Positions 9,972 through 22,399 of a stretch of DNA of 64,000 bases are shown here, piece after piece. Both the position numbers and the translations under genes were made by a program. The stretch's first letter is position 1. Each line of letters starts with the position of its first letter. The notes beneath the pieces were generated by a model. It was given only the letters and a program-made list of their open reading frames with translations. It had not been told where the DNA came from and ran no database searches. The DNA lies in the NCBI GenBank assembly GCA_023105745.1, contig JALGQZ010000009.1:42437967-42501966 (forward strand), given 5' to 3'. This stretch comes from Austropuccinia psidii. Taxonomy: Eukaryota > Basidiomycota > Pucciniomycetes > Pucciniales > Sphaerophragmiaceae.

Positions 9972-11369
9972 AAAAGGCTAAAACTTGTAATGGATTATTG
10001 ATTAAAATCAATGGAGCTGTTGACCACTTTGTTGTGAAAGTGGTACAAGCTTAAGGAAAAGTAGACAGTAAGATTCTTCTAGTTCATACACAAAGAATGA
10101 TGTAATTTTTATCATAATATTCAAGGTATAACCCCTTGAAATCATGTTTTGAAGTTTAAAATATTAAATTTTGACAGAAAAGATGAGTTACAAGAAAAAT
10201 CATCAAAAATAGAGTTTTTATGATGTAATGAAAGCTCTTTGCAGTCTAATAAGGACATTTCAAGCTATCAGAATACAATCTCAGAATAGCTGTAGCGTGT
10301 ATAACCTGAAAGTTATTAATTATCAACATTTAAGCTTAAATTTGATCATTTATGATCACTCACTGTAAACTTATTTTAGGTTTAACAGTTATATAAGTGA
10401 TGAAACTGGTTAATACTATTATATTATCATTAATACTACTAAAATGCACAAAGTTTAGGCTTCTTCCAAGCCTATGATGTCATCAAACCTAGAGTTATAT
10501 TGATAACTCAAAATAATGGCATAATAATGAGATAAGATGGTTTGATCATGATGTAATTATCACTAAACCTTAAAATACTGATCATTTCTAGTAGATACCA
10601 TCAGTACACATCTACTAGAAGGGAGATATTCATTATAAATAGGGCTCTTTCTACTCTATTTTCCCCCAAGACGTATCAAAACATTAAAACAATTAAATCA
10701 AAAGGTAAAATCTTTATTCTTTATATATAAATAATTTATATTATCAAAGACCAAAGGTAATCTTCATTATAATCATCATTTTTTGACATGATTACTTCAA
10801 TTTTTCTTTTGTTTTGAAATAATTCTCTTAAAAATCTCATTTCCACATAAAATCAAGACAATTTGTGATTTCTCTTATTTCTATTTGTAAATACAATTTA
10901 AATAAGTTGTATTTACATTATTTGGCATAAATTCATCCAAAATTATCATATTAAGTGTCAAAAGTAGGTTATTTTCTCTTATTATAATAATTTTTTTCTC
11001 TATTATTACTATTAATAATACTTCAATGAATATAAATAGTATTTATATTAATATATAACTTTAATATTGGTAATGTTATTATTATTAATTGTTTTTTATT
11101 AATAAAAATCAATTTTTTATGCCTTTATTATTTGTTGGTAACAATAATAGGGTACTTTTAAATATATTTACTTATTATATTGTTTTTATAATATAGATTA
11201 TATTATTATATTTACTTAATGATATAATTCCATTTTTACGCCTTAATTATAATAATTCTTTATTATTATAATTCTTTTTATCTTATTTATTTTATCTATA
11301 TGGACATTCAGAGTACAATAAGTAAAATATTAGTAATTTTTACTTATTGTTTCATTTTAAAACCTTACA
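9972..11369 (+). repeat. LTR of family D, 3' portion, interrupted by the A element
   Basis: The sequence aligns along its length to 52115-53508 and to the matching part of 30741-32672, and ends in the same CCTTACA. About 550 bp of the LTR start is missing because the A element is inserted at 9971/9972; it should lie left of the window. A TATAAATA motif near 10636 is a possible core promoter. At 11370 the sequence switches directly into a Gag frame of another element. Confidence 0.85.
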
Positions 11370-14300
11370 CCAATAGAGGACTATTCTATTAAGAACATTA
11401 CAGGTTTCTTTGAAGTAACTGAAGTCCATACTCACTTGCAACAGTATAGTGAAGATTTCTATAACCTGATCAATATACAGGATGCTAGTATGTGTAAGAC
11501 TAAACCTTCTATAGGCAAATGATACACTCCTTGAGCATCTTGTATCACATCAGTTTTGATTAATAATGTTGAAGCCAAGGTCAATTTTAACACAGGGGCA
11601 TTTTGAACTTGTTTAGTCAAATAATATCTTCAAAACATACTGCCTGAATGGAAGAACCATCTATTCCCAATAGAAGGTGTGAAATTTATTAGTGCGTGTA
11701 ATAATATGTACCCTTTGGGCATATTGGACACTAATCCTGTATTTCCACACCCTGCAGGTAGTGTAAGAATGAAGACAGAGATAGTAGTAATGGAAAATTG
11801 TAAATCTCAACATCTGATTATTGGGAATGATCATTTGAATATTTAGGGTGTTGGCATCAATAACCAAAAGGAAAGATATTTTACAATTGGAGAAAATAAA
11901 AGACAAAAATTCTTTTATTCCAATATTCCCAAACAAATATCAATAGTATTTTCAAAAGATACTCATAAGGAGGAATTTGGGAATAATCAACTTATTGAAG
12001 CACAGATTAATGCATCATTATCACCAAAAATGAGGCATGAGCTTGTTGATGTGTTGTAGACATATCAAAATTCATTTGCTTCAGATAATTAACCATTAGG
12101 CACTATTGAAGGACATGGAGTTGATATTACTCTTAATATTGACAGCCCATATCCTCCAGTACCTAGAAGACCAGCTTACCCAGAAAGTCCCAGAGCTAGA
12201 GAAGCCTTGTAAAAACAGATCTAAGAGTTCATTCAGCTCAGTGTACTAAGAAACTTAGGCCATAATGAGTAAGCTGAAGTGAAAACTCCTGTTATTATTT
12301 CTTGGCATAATGATAAATCTAGGATGGTTGGAGATTTTAGAGTATTGAATACCTTCAAAGCTCCAGATAGGTATCTAATTCCCAGAATTTAAGAAACTTT
12401 GACCCAATCATCTAAAGCCAAGTATATAACCTTCATGGATTCATTAAAATGCTTTCATCAGAATTCTTTGGTGCCCAAAGACAAGAAATTAATTAGAATT
12501 ATCACTCACTGTGGTATTTATGAGTATCTTAGAATGTCATTTGGTATTAAAAATGCTCCATATCACTATCAAAGAATGATTAATACCATCTTCACCAAAG
12601 AATTATCTGAAGGATGGTTCATTATTTATACTGATGATATTATAATATGTTCAGATTCATGGTTTCTGCATCTTGAAAGACTTGCAAGAGTACTTTACAA
12701 AGCTGCAGGATTGAATATGAAGATTTCACTTAAGAATTGCAACTTTGGCTTTGAGGAGCTCTAGGACTTATTGTTTCTGTTTTAAGCTTGGGTATTAACA
12801 AAAATAAAGTAGCAGAAGTATTACTTAATCCAATACCCCAGAATAAGAAAGAAATTATGTCTTTTCTTGGATTTTCCAGTTATTAAAGACAACATCTGAA
12901 ATATTTTGCAATTATAGCCAAGTGACTCTACAGGATCTGTGATAAACAGACAGTATTTGAGATGACACAAGAACAAATTAAAGCTTATGAGAAGATAAGC
13001 AAAGCTCTGACAGAAGCACCTTTACTCATTGTTCCAGAGTAGAATATACCTTTCAAACTTTAAATTTATGCATGTGGAGATGAATTTGGAGCAGCCCTAC
13101 ATCAAGTCCAAATAATTGATGACAAACCTACAGATGGACCAATTTGATATATCTCAAGGAAAATTCAACCAACAGAAGCCAGATATGGTGCAAGCCAAAT
13201 GGAGTGCTTATGTTTGGTATGAGCACTTGAGAAATTTAATTATTATCTTGATGGCAGTTTTTTTTGAAACTATAGCTGACTGTAATGCAGTGAAATCACT
13301 TCTTAATATGAAGACACCTAACAGACATATGTTTAGATGGAAAATAGTAATCCAATGATATAGAGGAAACATGACTATATTCCATAAAGCAGGGAATATT
13401 CATAAGAATGCTGATGAACTTAGTAGGTGGGCTCTAGCCAATACTACTGATAACTTAGCTTGTTTTCCTTTGGAAGCAGAACCACAAATTCCAATTCAAG
13501 GAATCAAAATAACTGATATTGGGACTGAATTCTTTGAGGAAGTAAGACAATCTTATAAGCAGGACAAGAACTTCCATATCTTGACATCCTTATTAGATAA
13601 AGACTGCAAAGATACAGCTTTGGGTAATTCATTAAATGAAGTATGGAAAACTTCTTATTCTGAAGGAAGATTTCACTTGTTTGATTGTGTAATCTACCAC
13701 AGGACCAAACATTCCTGTGTAATGAAATTATGCAGTAGATTAGTTATCAATAAAATTCTTCATGAATATCATGATAGCATCTACTCTGGACACCTTTCAG
13801 CAGACAGAATAATTGAAAAAGTGAAAAACTGTGCATGGTGGCCATCTTGGAGAAAAGAGACCATTGGGAATTATCATACCTGTGACAGATGCCAAATAGA
13901 AAACAGGAGTAAAGGCAAGAAATTTGGACTCATGATTAATATTCAAGAACCAAAATCCCCTTGGGAAGTTGTTCACATGGATTGGTTAACAACACTCCCT
14001 CCAAGTGGTTACAGGAGCTATAATTCTTGTTTAGTAATTGTATACAGATATAACAAAACACCCATATTCTTACCATGTCATAAAGATGAAATTTCTATGG
14101 ATACAACTCCTCTTCCATGGAATGGAGTTATTTCTCATACAGGGTTATTTAAAAATATCATAAGTGACAGAGATACCAAATTCACATCTGCACTTTGGAA
14201 CAATCTTCATATATTATTTAGGACCAAGTTATCATTTTCTACAGCATATCACCCTCAAACTGATGGGCTTTCAGAAAGAATGATTAATAATATAGAGGAC

Positions 14301-15075
14301 ACGATCAGGAGATTCTGTACTTATGGATTATAATACAAATACTCAGATGGCTTTACCCATGACTGGTACACTGTAATACCAGAATTAGAATTGGAATATA
14401 AGAAATCAGTACATTCTTTCACAGGTCAGACTCCTGCTATGTTAGGAAAGGGATGGAATACAAGACTCCCAGCATACACAATGAGGAAAGACTTAATTGA
14501 CATCCATACTACAGCTTCCATATTCAAAATGATGCTTGATAAAGTGAAACACCATGAAAACCAAATCATGGATGATGCTTTTGAATATGCAAAACAGAAG
14601 TGGGACAAGAGTCATAAAGTACAAGATTTCAAATTAGGGGACTTAGCTCTAGCTTCAACCTTGGATTTTAATGATATCAAAGGCCCAGAAAAACTCAAAG
14701 ATTTTTATGTAGGACCATTTGTTATTTTTTCCTTACATGGAACCAATGCAGTTAAAGTGAAATTTAGTGATGAATTAGAAAATAAACACCCCACCTTCCC
14801 AGTCAGCTTGATAAAACCTTATCAACAAGCTGATAAAGAACTGTTTCCTTTAAGAAACCCAACTCCTTTAACTGTAACACCAGTGGAACAGAGTGAATAA
14901 AAAAAGACAAAGAAATTTATTGAAAAAAGGAGACTGAGGGATAAAAATCAAAGAGAATATATTGTCAGATATAAAAATCCAGTAAATGAAGATGAATGAC
15001 TGGCAGAAGCAGAAATACCTGAATCAGATGAACTGTTGAGAATATTTAGACATGAAAGAAGGCCACAAGCCTGAA
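11370..15075 (+). pseudogene. Decayed Gag-Pol of a Ty3/Gypsy element, family B
   Basis: The copy starts inside the C-terminal part of Gag and runs to the chromodomain. The reading matches the family A protein throughout but is broken by many in-frame stops (for example near 11521, 12058, 12211 and 12390) and small frame changes. The longest open pieces are RT (12399-12764, with YTDD instead of YIDD), integrase (13371-14333) and its C-terminal part (14391-14900). The protease Asp is lost (Asn-Thr-Gly). Stops arose by varied changes including G-to-T, so there is no sign of a purely C-to-T process. The 5' half is missing at the D LTR boundary. Confidence 0.9.
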
Positions 15076-15216
15076 TACGTCTATAAATATGCTTTAAATT
15101 ACTTGATTTGAGTAATGTAAAGAGGTTGGACAGTGGACATTCATCCCCTTGGGGGCCCATTTCTTCTTAAAAATCATTAATAAAATTGTAGTCCAATTTT
15201 TTTGGCTGGGAGGGAA
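15076..15216 (+). other. 3' untranslated segment and polypurine tract of family B element
   Basis: After the last chromodomain codons there are about 130 bp of non-coding sequence. GGCTGGGAGGGAA (15204-15216) directly precedes the LTR start TGTGAGCC and is the polypurine tract. This links the B internal region to the B LTR. Confidence 0.75.
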
Positions 15217-17099
15217 TGTGAGCCTTGAGGTAAATCTTAAATCCCCAAATAGTCTACAATTATCTTTAAAATAAGTTCTGAACTATGCATAACCCATAAG
15301 TCATTCATATATTCAATATTAATTATTTTTAATTTCAGAAAAGATGAATAACCTTTTTGTGAATAAGTAGATCCATGGATTTAAGGCCAGATTTGGATTC
15401 TACACACAAATTTATCTAGGGTAGCTTCATAGAGTGAATGAGGTGGTAATATGGAAAATACTTCAAAACCACATCATTAATACCACATAAAAGAATTGTG
15501 AAAACTTTGGTTTTTCTGAATTTCATGCCAAAATAATGGGAATTTGAGAAATCCCATGTTGCATATACACTAAGAATAGTGTTATGCATTTTTGTGGCAC
15601 TTAATATTATGGTATTCCTACATAAATCTTTGATACACCCATAGTGGATATTAGTCTTAAGGCCTGAATTTCTATTTTTGACGTAAAAATAGCTAAGAGG
15701 GACAAAAGACATCAAAGAGAGCCAGGGTACCCAACTTCTGAGGCGTCTGAGGCATTGATAGCTCTAAATCTTGGACCCATGGCTAATAATGGCCTAATTA
15801 GTATACTAAAACCTTTTTGGAACCTAGTCACCAAGTTAAAATCTCATGAAATCATAAGAAAATTGCAAATAAGCTACTATTTTGATGTGACAGAGAGGTA
15901 AAGAGAAACTTAGACTCCTGTAACAATTTAAATTCTTAATCCTTTTAAGTTTATAAACCTTAAAAGAGTAGTTAAAACCCTTTTTTGGACTAGTATCCAT
16001 TTATTTACCTCATAGTAACCTGCCATACTGTGATATTTGCAATTCTACACAGAAATGAGGTAAAAACATCAAAAATTCATTAAAAATGAGATTCTTTATG
16101 AATCTTTCTGAAAATTTCAGGACCAATGAAAAATGATATTACTGATAAATAACCAAAAGATAATTATGGTTTCATAGGTAAAATTAAAATTTTTACTTAC
16201 AGTCCATTTTTGATGATTCCACATGAAATACTGAATCTTCAAAAATTCACAGAAAATAAAACCTGTGATGAGATTCCCAATAACATTGATAAATTTTAAA
16301 ATTTAATGTTAATTTTGAAATGAAGGAATATTTACAGTTGTTACTCCTTTCATTCTTAACCATAAATGAGTTGGTAGCCACGTAAAAGCATCAATTAAGC
16401 AATTATAATAATCTTACGTGACAAAAAATGATGCAATAAATAATCCAAAAAGGATTATTGTTTTCTCACTAACTGTTTTTTCAGTTTTCTTAATTTCACA
16501 CCTCTGTGAGCTGTCTTAGACTGAAACAAGACCTCCTCTTGCTGTTTTTTCCAAAATCATCTTATTATCCAATTATATCATTGTTACCAATGAGTAAGTA
16601 TTAGTTAAGCTTTTCTTAAGTGTTTTATCCTTTCAGAATCAATTAAGAAAGAATTTAAATCATATAAATCAACTTTATATTTTTTCAATACTGTTATAAA
16701 TCAATTTTTATCCCATCAATCCACAACTTATCCGCCAAATCTCTCTAACATATTCTTTCCAAGTTTCATTGAGTATTAGTGAGTGATTTATTATTAATTC
16801 TTAAAGTTTTTCTCTAGTACTTTTTTCATTCAAGAATTAAAATTATAATTATTCTTGTAAAAGATAATTATATATTAAAGTAATTTTATCATTTTAATAA
16901 AGAAGTTTTATTATTCTAATACTTTATGTTGACAATTACTGCTTACTGTTATATTCACTAGTAGTGTATTACAAGTAGAAGAATTAATTAATTATTTGAA
17001 TTTTGGTAATAATCATTTTACTATTATATTTTGTGATAACAGTCATAGTATTGCTGATTAATAGTAATATAATCAAAAATTCCATAGACACATCTTACA
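15217..17099 (+). repeat. 3' LTR of family B element, 1883 bp
   Basis: The LTR begins TGTGAGCCTTGAGG and ends CATCTTACA. A second copy in reverse orientation is at 46999-48863. A 99-codon antisense ORF at 15715-15416 is shared with that copy and is an LTR feature, not a gene. No target duplication can be checked because the 5' end is lost. Confidence 0.88.
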
Positions 17100-18476
17100 C
17101 TAGAACTGTAGTTTAATAATATTAAATACATCACTTCCTGTCTAAATAAGGAATTGAATCTATCTCTATTTATTTTTTTGACAACCCCAACAATCTAGGT
17201 GTGAATAGTTTATTTTCTCTTTTATCTATTACTTCTCCCTGATAAATTAATAGCTTATTTACTTTTTTATCTATTACTTCTGCCTGATGAATTTCTCATA
17301 CAAGAGTAGACTGCTATAACCGAGGGGAACTTATCCATTTCATAACAGACATATAAGTGAATAGATAATTAAAGATGCTTTCAATGAAAAAAGGGTTGTT
17401 TTTATTTGTTAAATTTCACAATAATAATATTACTAATGATGTGAGTAAGCATTGAAAGCAAATTAATTAGTGTGAAAAAAGGTGTAAAATATGTTGAAAA
17501 AATTACATAAAAATAATTTGGGAATAAATGCAATTGGGATTTGATAAGGGGATATTTCTCATTTAGGTAGAACAATGGAGCATAACTCTAACAATATTGA
17601 AACAAAAAGTTATACAAGAAATTCTGAGTCAAGTCAAGAGGAGGAAGGGATGATTGTGGTACAAGTAAATTTGCCAATAGGCAAAGTACATCAAGACAAA
17701 AGTGGGGTAACAAAACAAGGAATACATGAAAGGAAATATAGTAGAAGAAATCCTTCAATATGTGAAACCTCACAGCTATGTCACCATAAATCAACAATTA
17801 AAAGTTTTGAATAATCAATAAGAGAGAAAAAATTAATGAATAATATGGGTAACAAGATGCTTTGAATTTTAAGCCTTTAATTATGATGATACATTAGGGG
17901 CATAAACAGGCAGAGGAGAAAGATAGGTTTCAAGAAAGAAATATGACAAAATAGACAAGAGGAGCACAGATAAACAGAAGATCAAGCAACAAATGATTGA
18001 ATAAATATTGCAACAATATTTTTTTTGGAAAAAATCAGCTGCATTGAAAACTCAGACTTGTTATGAAGGAAAGAAAAGTACGATGAAGTGCAGGTAATAT
18101 AAAATATAATGCCAACTTTTCAAAATACATAATGATCTGAAAAGCTGATCCAATTTCCAGAAAACAATCTATGAGGTCTGTTGAGAAAATTTTTGGGGCT
18201 GCAGGAGTATGGTTTGATTGGTGTATCAACACAGGAAATTCTCCTGGATATTTCTTTTCTTTTCATGAGTCTTCATTTCTCACTGCTTTTATACAACTCT
18301 TTGCCAAAAGTATGTGTATATTACTTTCCCTTGAGTCTCTCATGAAAGTTTATATACCTAAGGAGAATTTTTGATTATGAAAAAGTTGTAAAAAAAACTA
18401 GATAATTGCTAAGAAAGCTATTTTTTTTCACATTTCACAGTTCATGTAATTAAATAAGCACATTTATAAGTGTAAG
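17100..18476. other. Unassigned AT-rich stretch with a small ORF (17575-17814)
   Basis: The plus-strand ORF of 79 codons is polar and rich in Ser, Glu and Lys, and I do not recognise it. Beyond it the plus strand shows decayed coding-like text to about 18370. Because the solo LTR at 18477 carries a target duplication, this stretch was once contiguous with 20227 onward and may belong to the same dead DNA transposon as the Harbinger fossil. That link is inference. Confidence 0.3.
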
Positions 18477-20221
18477 TGTAAGGTGTGGATATGAAACTTT
18501 GATTAAAAATCAAGTACTTTTCCTGTCCTCAAAATTTGTATAAGGTGAGAAATGATTAAAGATAGTATGAAATAGTATTTCTAAGAGAAAACACCCCAAT
18601 TTTATTGTTTTCTAAATTTATAAGTATAAAACAATAATATTATAAAGATTTATTATTTTACCAACAGTAAAAATTGATCCAAAAATACTCTACAAGAGAT
18701 ATTTAAGGCTACAAAAGAAATTTCTTCAAGAGCAATTTCAATTGGAATTGATTTATCAAACAACTGCAAGCAATTAATTGAAGAACAAAGTTTTCAAAAA
18801 TATATTTAAAGAGAAAACACACCCAAAAGTGACCAGAGTGAATTTGAAGACAAAGTGACTAAGTTAACAGGGATGAAAGATGCTTTAATTCAATTTTGGG
18901 GTAGTTCAAGGGGTAAAAATGATTATAATGATTTTTTCATGTGGTTAAAAGGTTTAAGATTATATGAAAAGGGTGGTTGGAAGCTTTTATTAATTGGTTT
19001 AACTGTGTTTAAACTAATTATAAAAGGAAAGTATTCTAACATGAAGAAAAAAGTTGGGCAAAGAAAAAATTCTTTTATAACCATCAATTTTCTTACTCCA
19101 AAAGTAAAATTTACTTTTGTCAGTTGTGGAAAACACTCTGACAACAGAAAAGCCAATCATGGAATCATAGAACCCTGGTTTAGACCAAAAAGGGCTGGTT
19201 TTAGCCATTTTAGACCCTTGAATCAGCCATTACTATAGTAATACCTGGTCTAGAGCCTTCAAAACATATCATAATGTGTGTAAAAGTCGTATAAACCAGT
19301 TAAAACTATATCTACTAAGTTTTTTTTAACTTAAGGGTAGTTTTACCCTCTTGGCAACAGCTAAAACTGCCCTGGTTGGTATCAAAACCTCATCATCAAT
19401 TGAGTCACAGACCCTGTGACTCAATTCCAGGCCAAAAGTGATGAACGTTTGCATGGATTTTGACATCCCATGCCTGTCAGCAAGGATTTTGGGGGTCTGG
19501 CTCCCCCCCCCAGAATTAATCTTTCCAATTTATTTTTTCTTTAATTCCTCCTCATGTAATACACTTTCAATTTACACATACAATTCAATTGAGTTTTACA
19601 GTACACAACTGTAATAATTGATACCTCATATGTAAATTACAGTTCACTTATGTAATACACGTGCACATTTTGACATTTCAATTGAAAATACTTCAGTTAC
19701 TCATAGCTTCTAAACTACACACAAGAATTGATGGTTGACACCACATGTGGTGTGAATTAAATTAAGGTTTTGAGGATTTTCATACTTTTGTACAAAAAAT
19801 ACTAAAAACTCAATTTAAGCTTATTTAGAGTTGAGTTACAGAGTTTTCATCCAGAGGTGACCCCACCTAATTTTTTATAAGGAACCCAATGGTGAAATAA
19901 ATTTTCTATGTTTATTTGTTAGATAACAAGCTATGATATATTTTATGCAGCTTTTTACCAAAAATGTTTTAATTTTATTGATTTTATTAAAAATTCATTT
20001 TTACTTAATCTTTTTCAAGTAAAAATGCATTTTCACAATTTCAAAATTTAATGTAATTATTTATTTTAAATTATATTTAAATTTTTATCTTTATATAAAA
20101 ATTTGTATTTATATTTTAATTTTTACTTTGATAATATAAATAAATTTATTTTATTTATGTTTATATCTTATTTTGTTATTTGTCGTCTTTTGGGTATATG
20201 AAAATACCTCTAAGGCTCACA
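18477..20221 (-). repeat. Solo LTR of family A, 1745 bp
   Basis: The sequence is the reverse complement of the family A LTR, from TGTAAGGTGTGG to GGCTCACA. It is flanked by a perfect 5-bp duplication GTAAG (18472-18476 and 20222-20226), which shows a single insertion followed by LTR-LTR recombination. It is more diverged than the pair at 1-9971 and about 90 bp shorter, so it is older. The 16-bp CACATGTG palindrome is kept intact at 19738-19753. Confidence 0.95.
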
Positions 20222-20226
20222 GTAAG

Positions 20227-20870
20227 AGATGATTTTCCACGTGCATGGAGCCACCAAAGGACCATCAAATTCTTCCAAGGTTGACACGCAGACTAAGAGT
20301 AGAATATTGCAGAGAATAATCCTATGCCAGCTTTCATAAACTGGCATATGACCGTTCTTTTGGAAATTTATACCTGTGGGTTAGTTTACACCAGTTTAAA
20401 ACAAATTCATCAAAATCTAGTGGTTATATTGCCACAGTACTGTGAAGCTTATATGGCATTTCAAGCTTGTATACTCACGTCCATCTCAAAATCTTACAAA
20501 TATTTTTTTTCTCAATTAATTGGTTCAATTGATTATCTATAGAGTTAAAGATTTCCTCCAACAATGCCAAAGACTCAGATGGCAAGATTTAAGAAACAAA
20601 AATTCAAGCTCATACTGAAAAACATTTGATAGAAATGATACAACAGAATTTAAATTCCCTTAATGCATTAAAATCTCCAAACGGGAAATTACAAAATATT
20701 TCTCAATTTCAAAACAGTGGAATTCAAGAACTATAAACATCTTTGAAAGGAAATAGTCTTATATTGGAAAAACTCAAAAATAAATAAATAATTCAGCTCA
20801 AGGCAATTGAAGCTCAACTGAAAGATATGTTGGAAAAATAAAGTAAAGATTAAATTTTTGTTCACTATAT
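20227..20870 (+). pseudogene. Decayed ORF with coiled-coil-like text
   Basis: From about 20560 the plus strand reads as Lys/Glu/Leu/Gln-rich text (NLNSLNALKSPNG, LKNK, LKAIEAQLKDMLEK) broken by a few stops. It converges with the Harbinger transposase on the other strand. Harbinger elements usually carry a second, DNA-binding protein, so this could be that partner, but no Myb/SANT motif is visible. Function is unknown. Confidence 0.3.
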
Positions 20871-21299
20871 GTGTTGTATCTTGAAAATTAATGTCACAAT
20901 TCTTTTCTTTAGTGACTTCATATACCTATCAAAGAGGCTTCCTATTGGTATAATAGTCAAATTTACTTAATTACACATTGAATAATAATAGTTCTATTGT
21001 TGAATTACTTTCACAGATTATTTTTCAAAAATTTATATCAGAATTCCATTTAAAATAATAATTTACAACATTCTGTACCATGACAAATGGATCAAAATTG
21101 ATTACCCTTTATATAAGTCTGAATGAAGATGAGTTCAAATTTGGTTATTGGTTGGGATTTTTTATTAGCAGCCATATTCATTCATAAAAGTCTTTAATAT
21201 AATTCAAGCAACTGTTACCTTGCATGTATATAATGGAATTATTGCCTATGATGCCAAAAAACAATTTAATCAATTATTCAAGTGGCCCAATTATTGTTA

Positions 21300-22360
21300 A
21301 ACAACAAATTCTTCAATTAGATCCATTATCAGTAATTTTAGTCTTATTAAAATATAAAAATAAACAATTAAATTCCTTTTTTAAGAAATAAATGTTATTG
21401 AAATTTATATGTTTAATTTCATGCTGATTATGCAATGGTGTAGGTATAGATACTTTTGCATAATAACCTGAGTCACCCATCAGAAAGCAATCATGAGAGA
21501 ACCTTGGCACCCTATCAATTAAGTAATTGCCAGTTTATGAGCTATGTAACATTTGGATGTCGTGGACAAATCCAGAAAGTCCACCATAGACCTATTTCAC
21601 AGAAAAACAAAATCAATTAATTCAAACTTCCTGTAAGATTCAATACTCACATTGTAAAATTTCCCATTTCCATCTACAATAAATTTGAATACAATTGAGT
21701 GCCACCCTTTTAAATTAACATAATATTTCAATTGATGATTTGGTGGTGTTATTATTTGGATGTGATTGCCATCAATTTCTAAAATAATCTTTTACAATCC
21801 CCCTCTTCTCTTGAATGAATCCTTGATAATTTTTTATTCCTCTTAGTCCTGAAAATCTGGAAAACTAAAAAACACAATATTATATCTCAAAATTTCACAA
21901 AGCAACCATCAAAAGTAGGACATACACTATTTTTGAATAATGCAGAATAACCAATATTTCTTGTAATATAGCTTAAAATATGTGGTAATCTTCTGACTTA
22001 CCAATATTCAAAACATGCCCCACAGTTTCATATGATCTTCCATGTCCAACACAGTATAACATTGCACCAACGTTTTCCTCAATGGTTAATCCTCTGATAT
22101 CTTGATGATAGCTGTTTCTAACATGAGGAATTTAATTATTAGTAAAACCAAAATAATCAATACATCCTATCCAAAAGAGCCCAATGAAGCAAGATTCATC
22201 AAATAATTCTTTGCTACCCCATAGATTGAAGCATCATCTATTCCATAATTATTGTCAATGTTTAGTTCTAAGTTCATCATAGAGTGCGGAATGAAATTCT
22301 GTGGCCACTAATACACTAGTTGTTGCTAAGACCAGGTTACCATCATCCATAATCTGAAGG
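21300..22360 (-). pseudogene. PIF/Harbinger-type transposase fossil (DDE_Tnp_4-like)
   Basis: Read on the minus strand and across frameshifts, the text has the order of a HARBI1-like nuclease: an N-terminal part ending in TEFHSALYDELR, a helical segment with GHGRSYETVGHVLNIGKS (the usual S-x-x-x-V-x-x-x-x-x-I-G-K-S pattern), then LEIDGNHIQI-x-x-PP (first catalytic Asp at 21773-21771), FVHDIQML (second Asp at 21561-21559) and LMGDSGYY (21474-21472 for the Asp). These are hallmark motifs of the family. Many stops and frame changes show it is dead. Terminal inverted repeats and the 3-bp duplication were not found by eye. A hAT or Tc1 origin does not fit these motifs. Confidence 0.8.
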
Positions 22361-22399
22361 CTTCTACATAAGTTGAATTTAATTATAAAAGATTAAGCT

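Noticed and set aside
15130..15160. CTTGGGGGCCCATTT as a primer binding site
   Set aside because: It resembles the family A site but lies upstream of a 3' LTR, not after a 5' LTR, so it is probably coincidence.
15416..15715. 99-codon antisense ORF, also present at 48361-48669
   Set aside because: Both copies lie inside B LTRs; the similarity reflects the repeat, not a gene.
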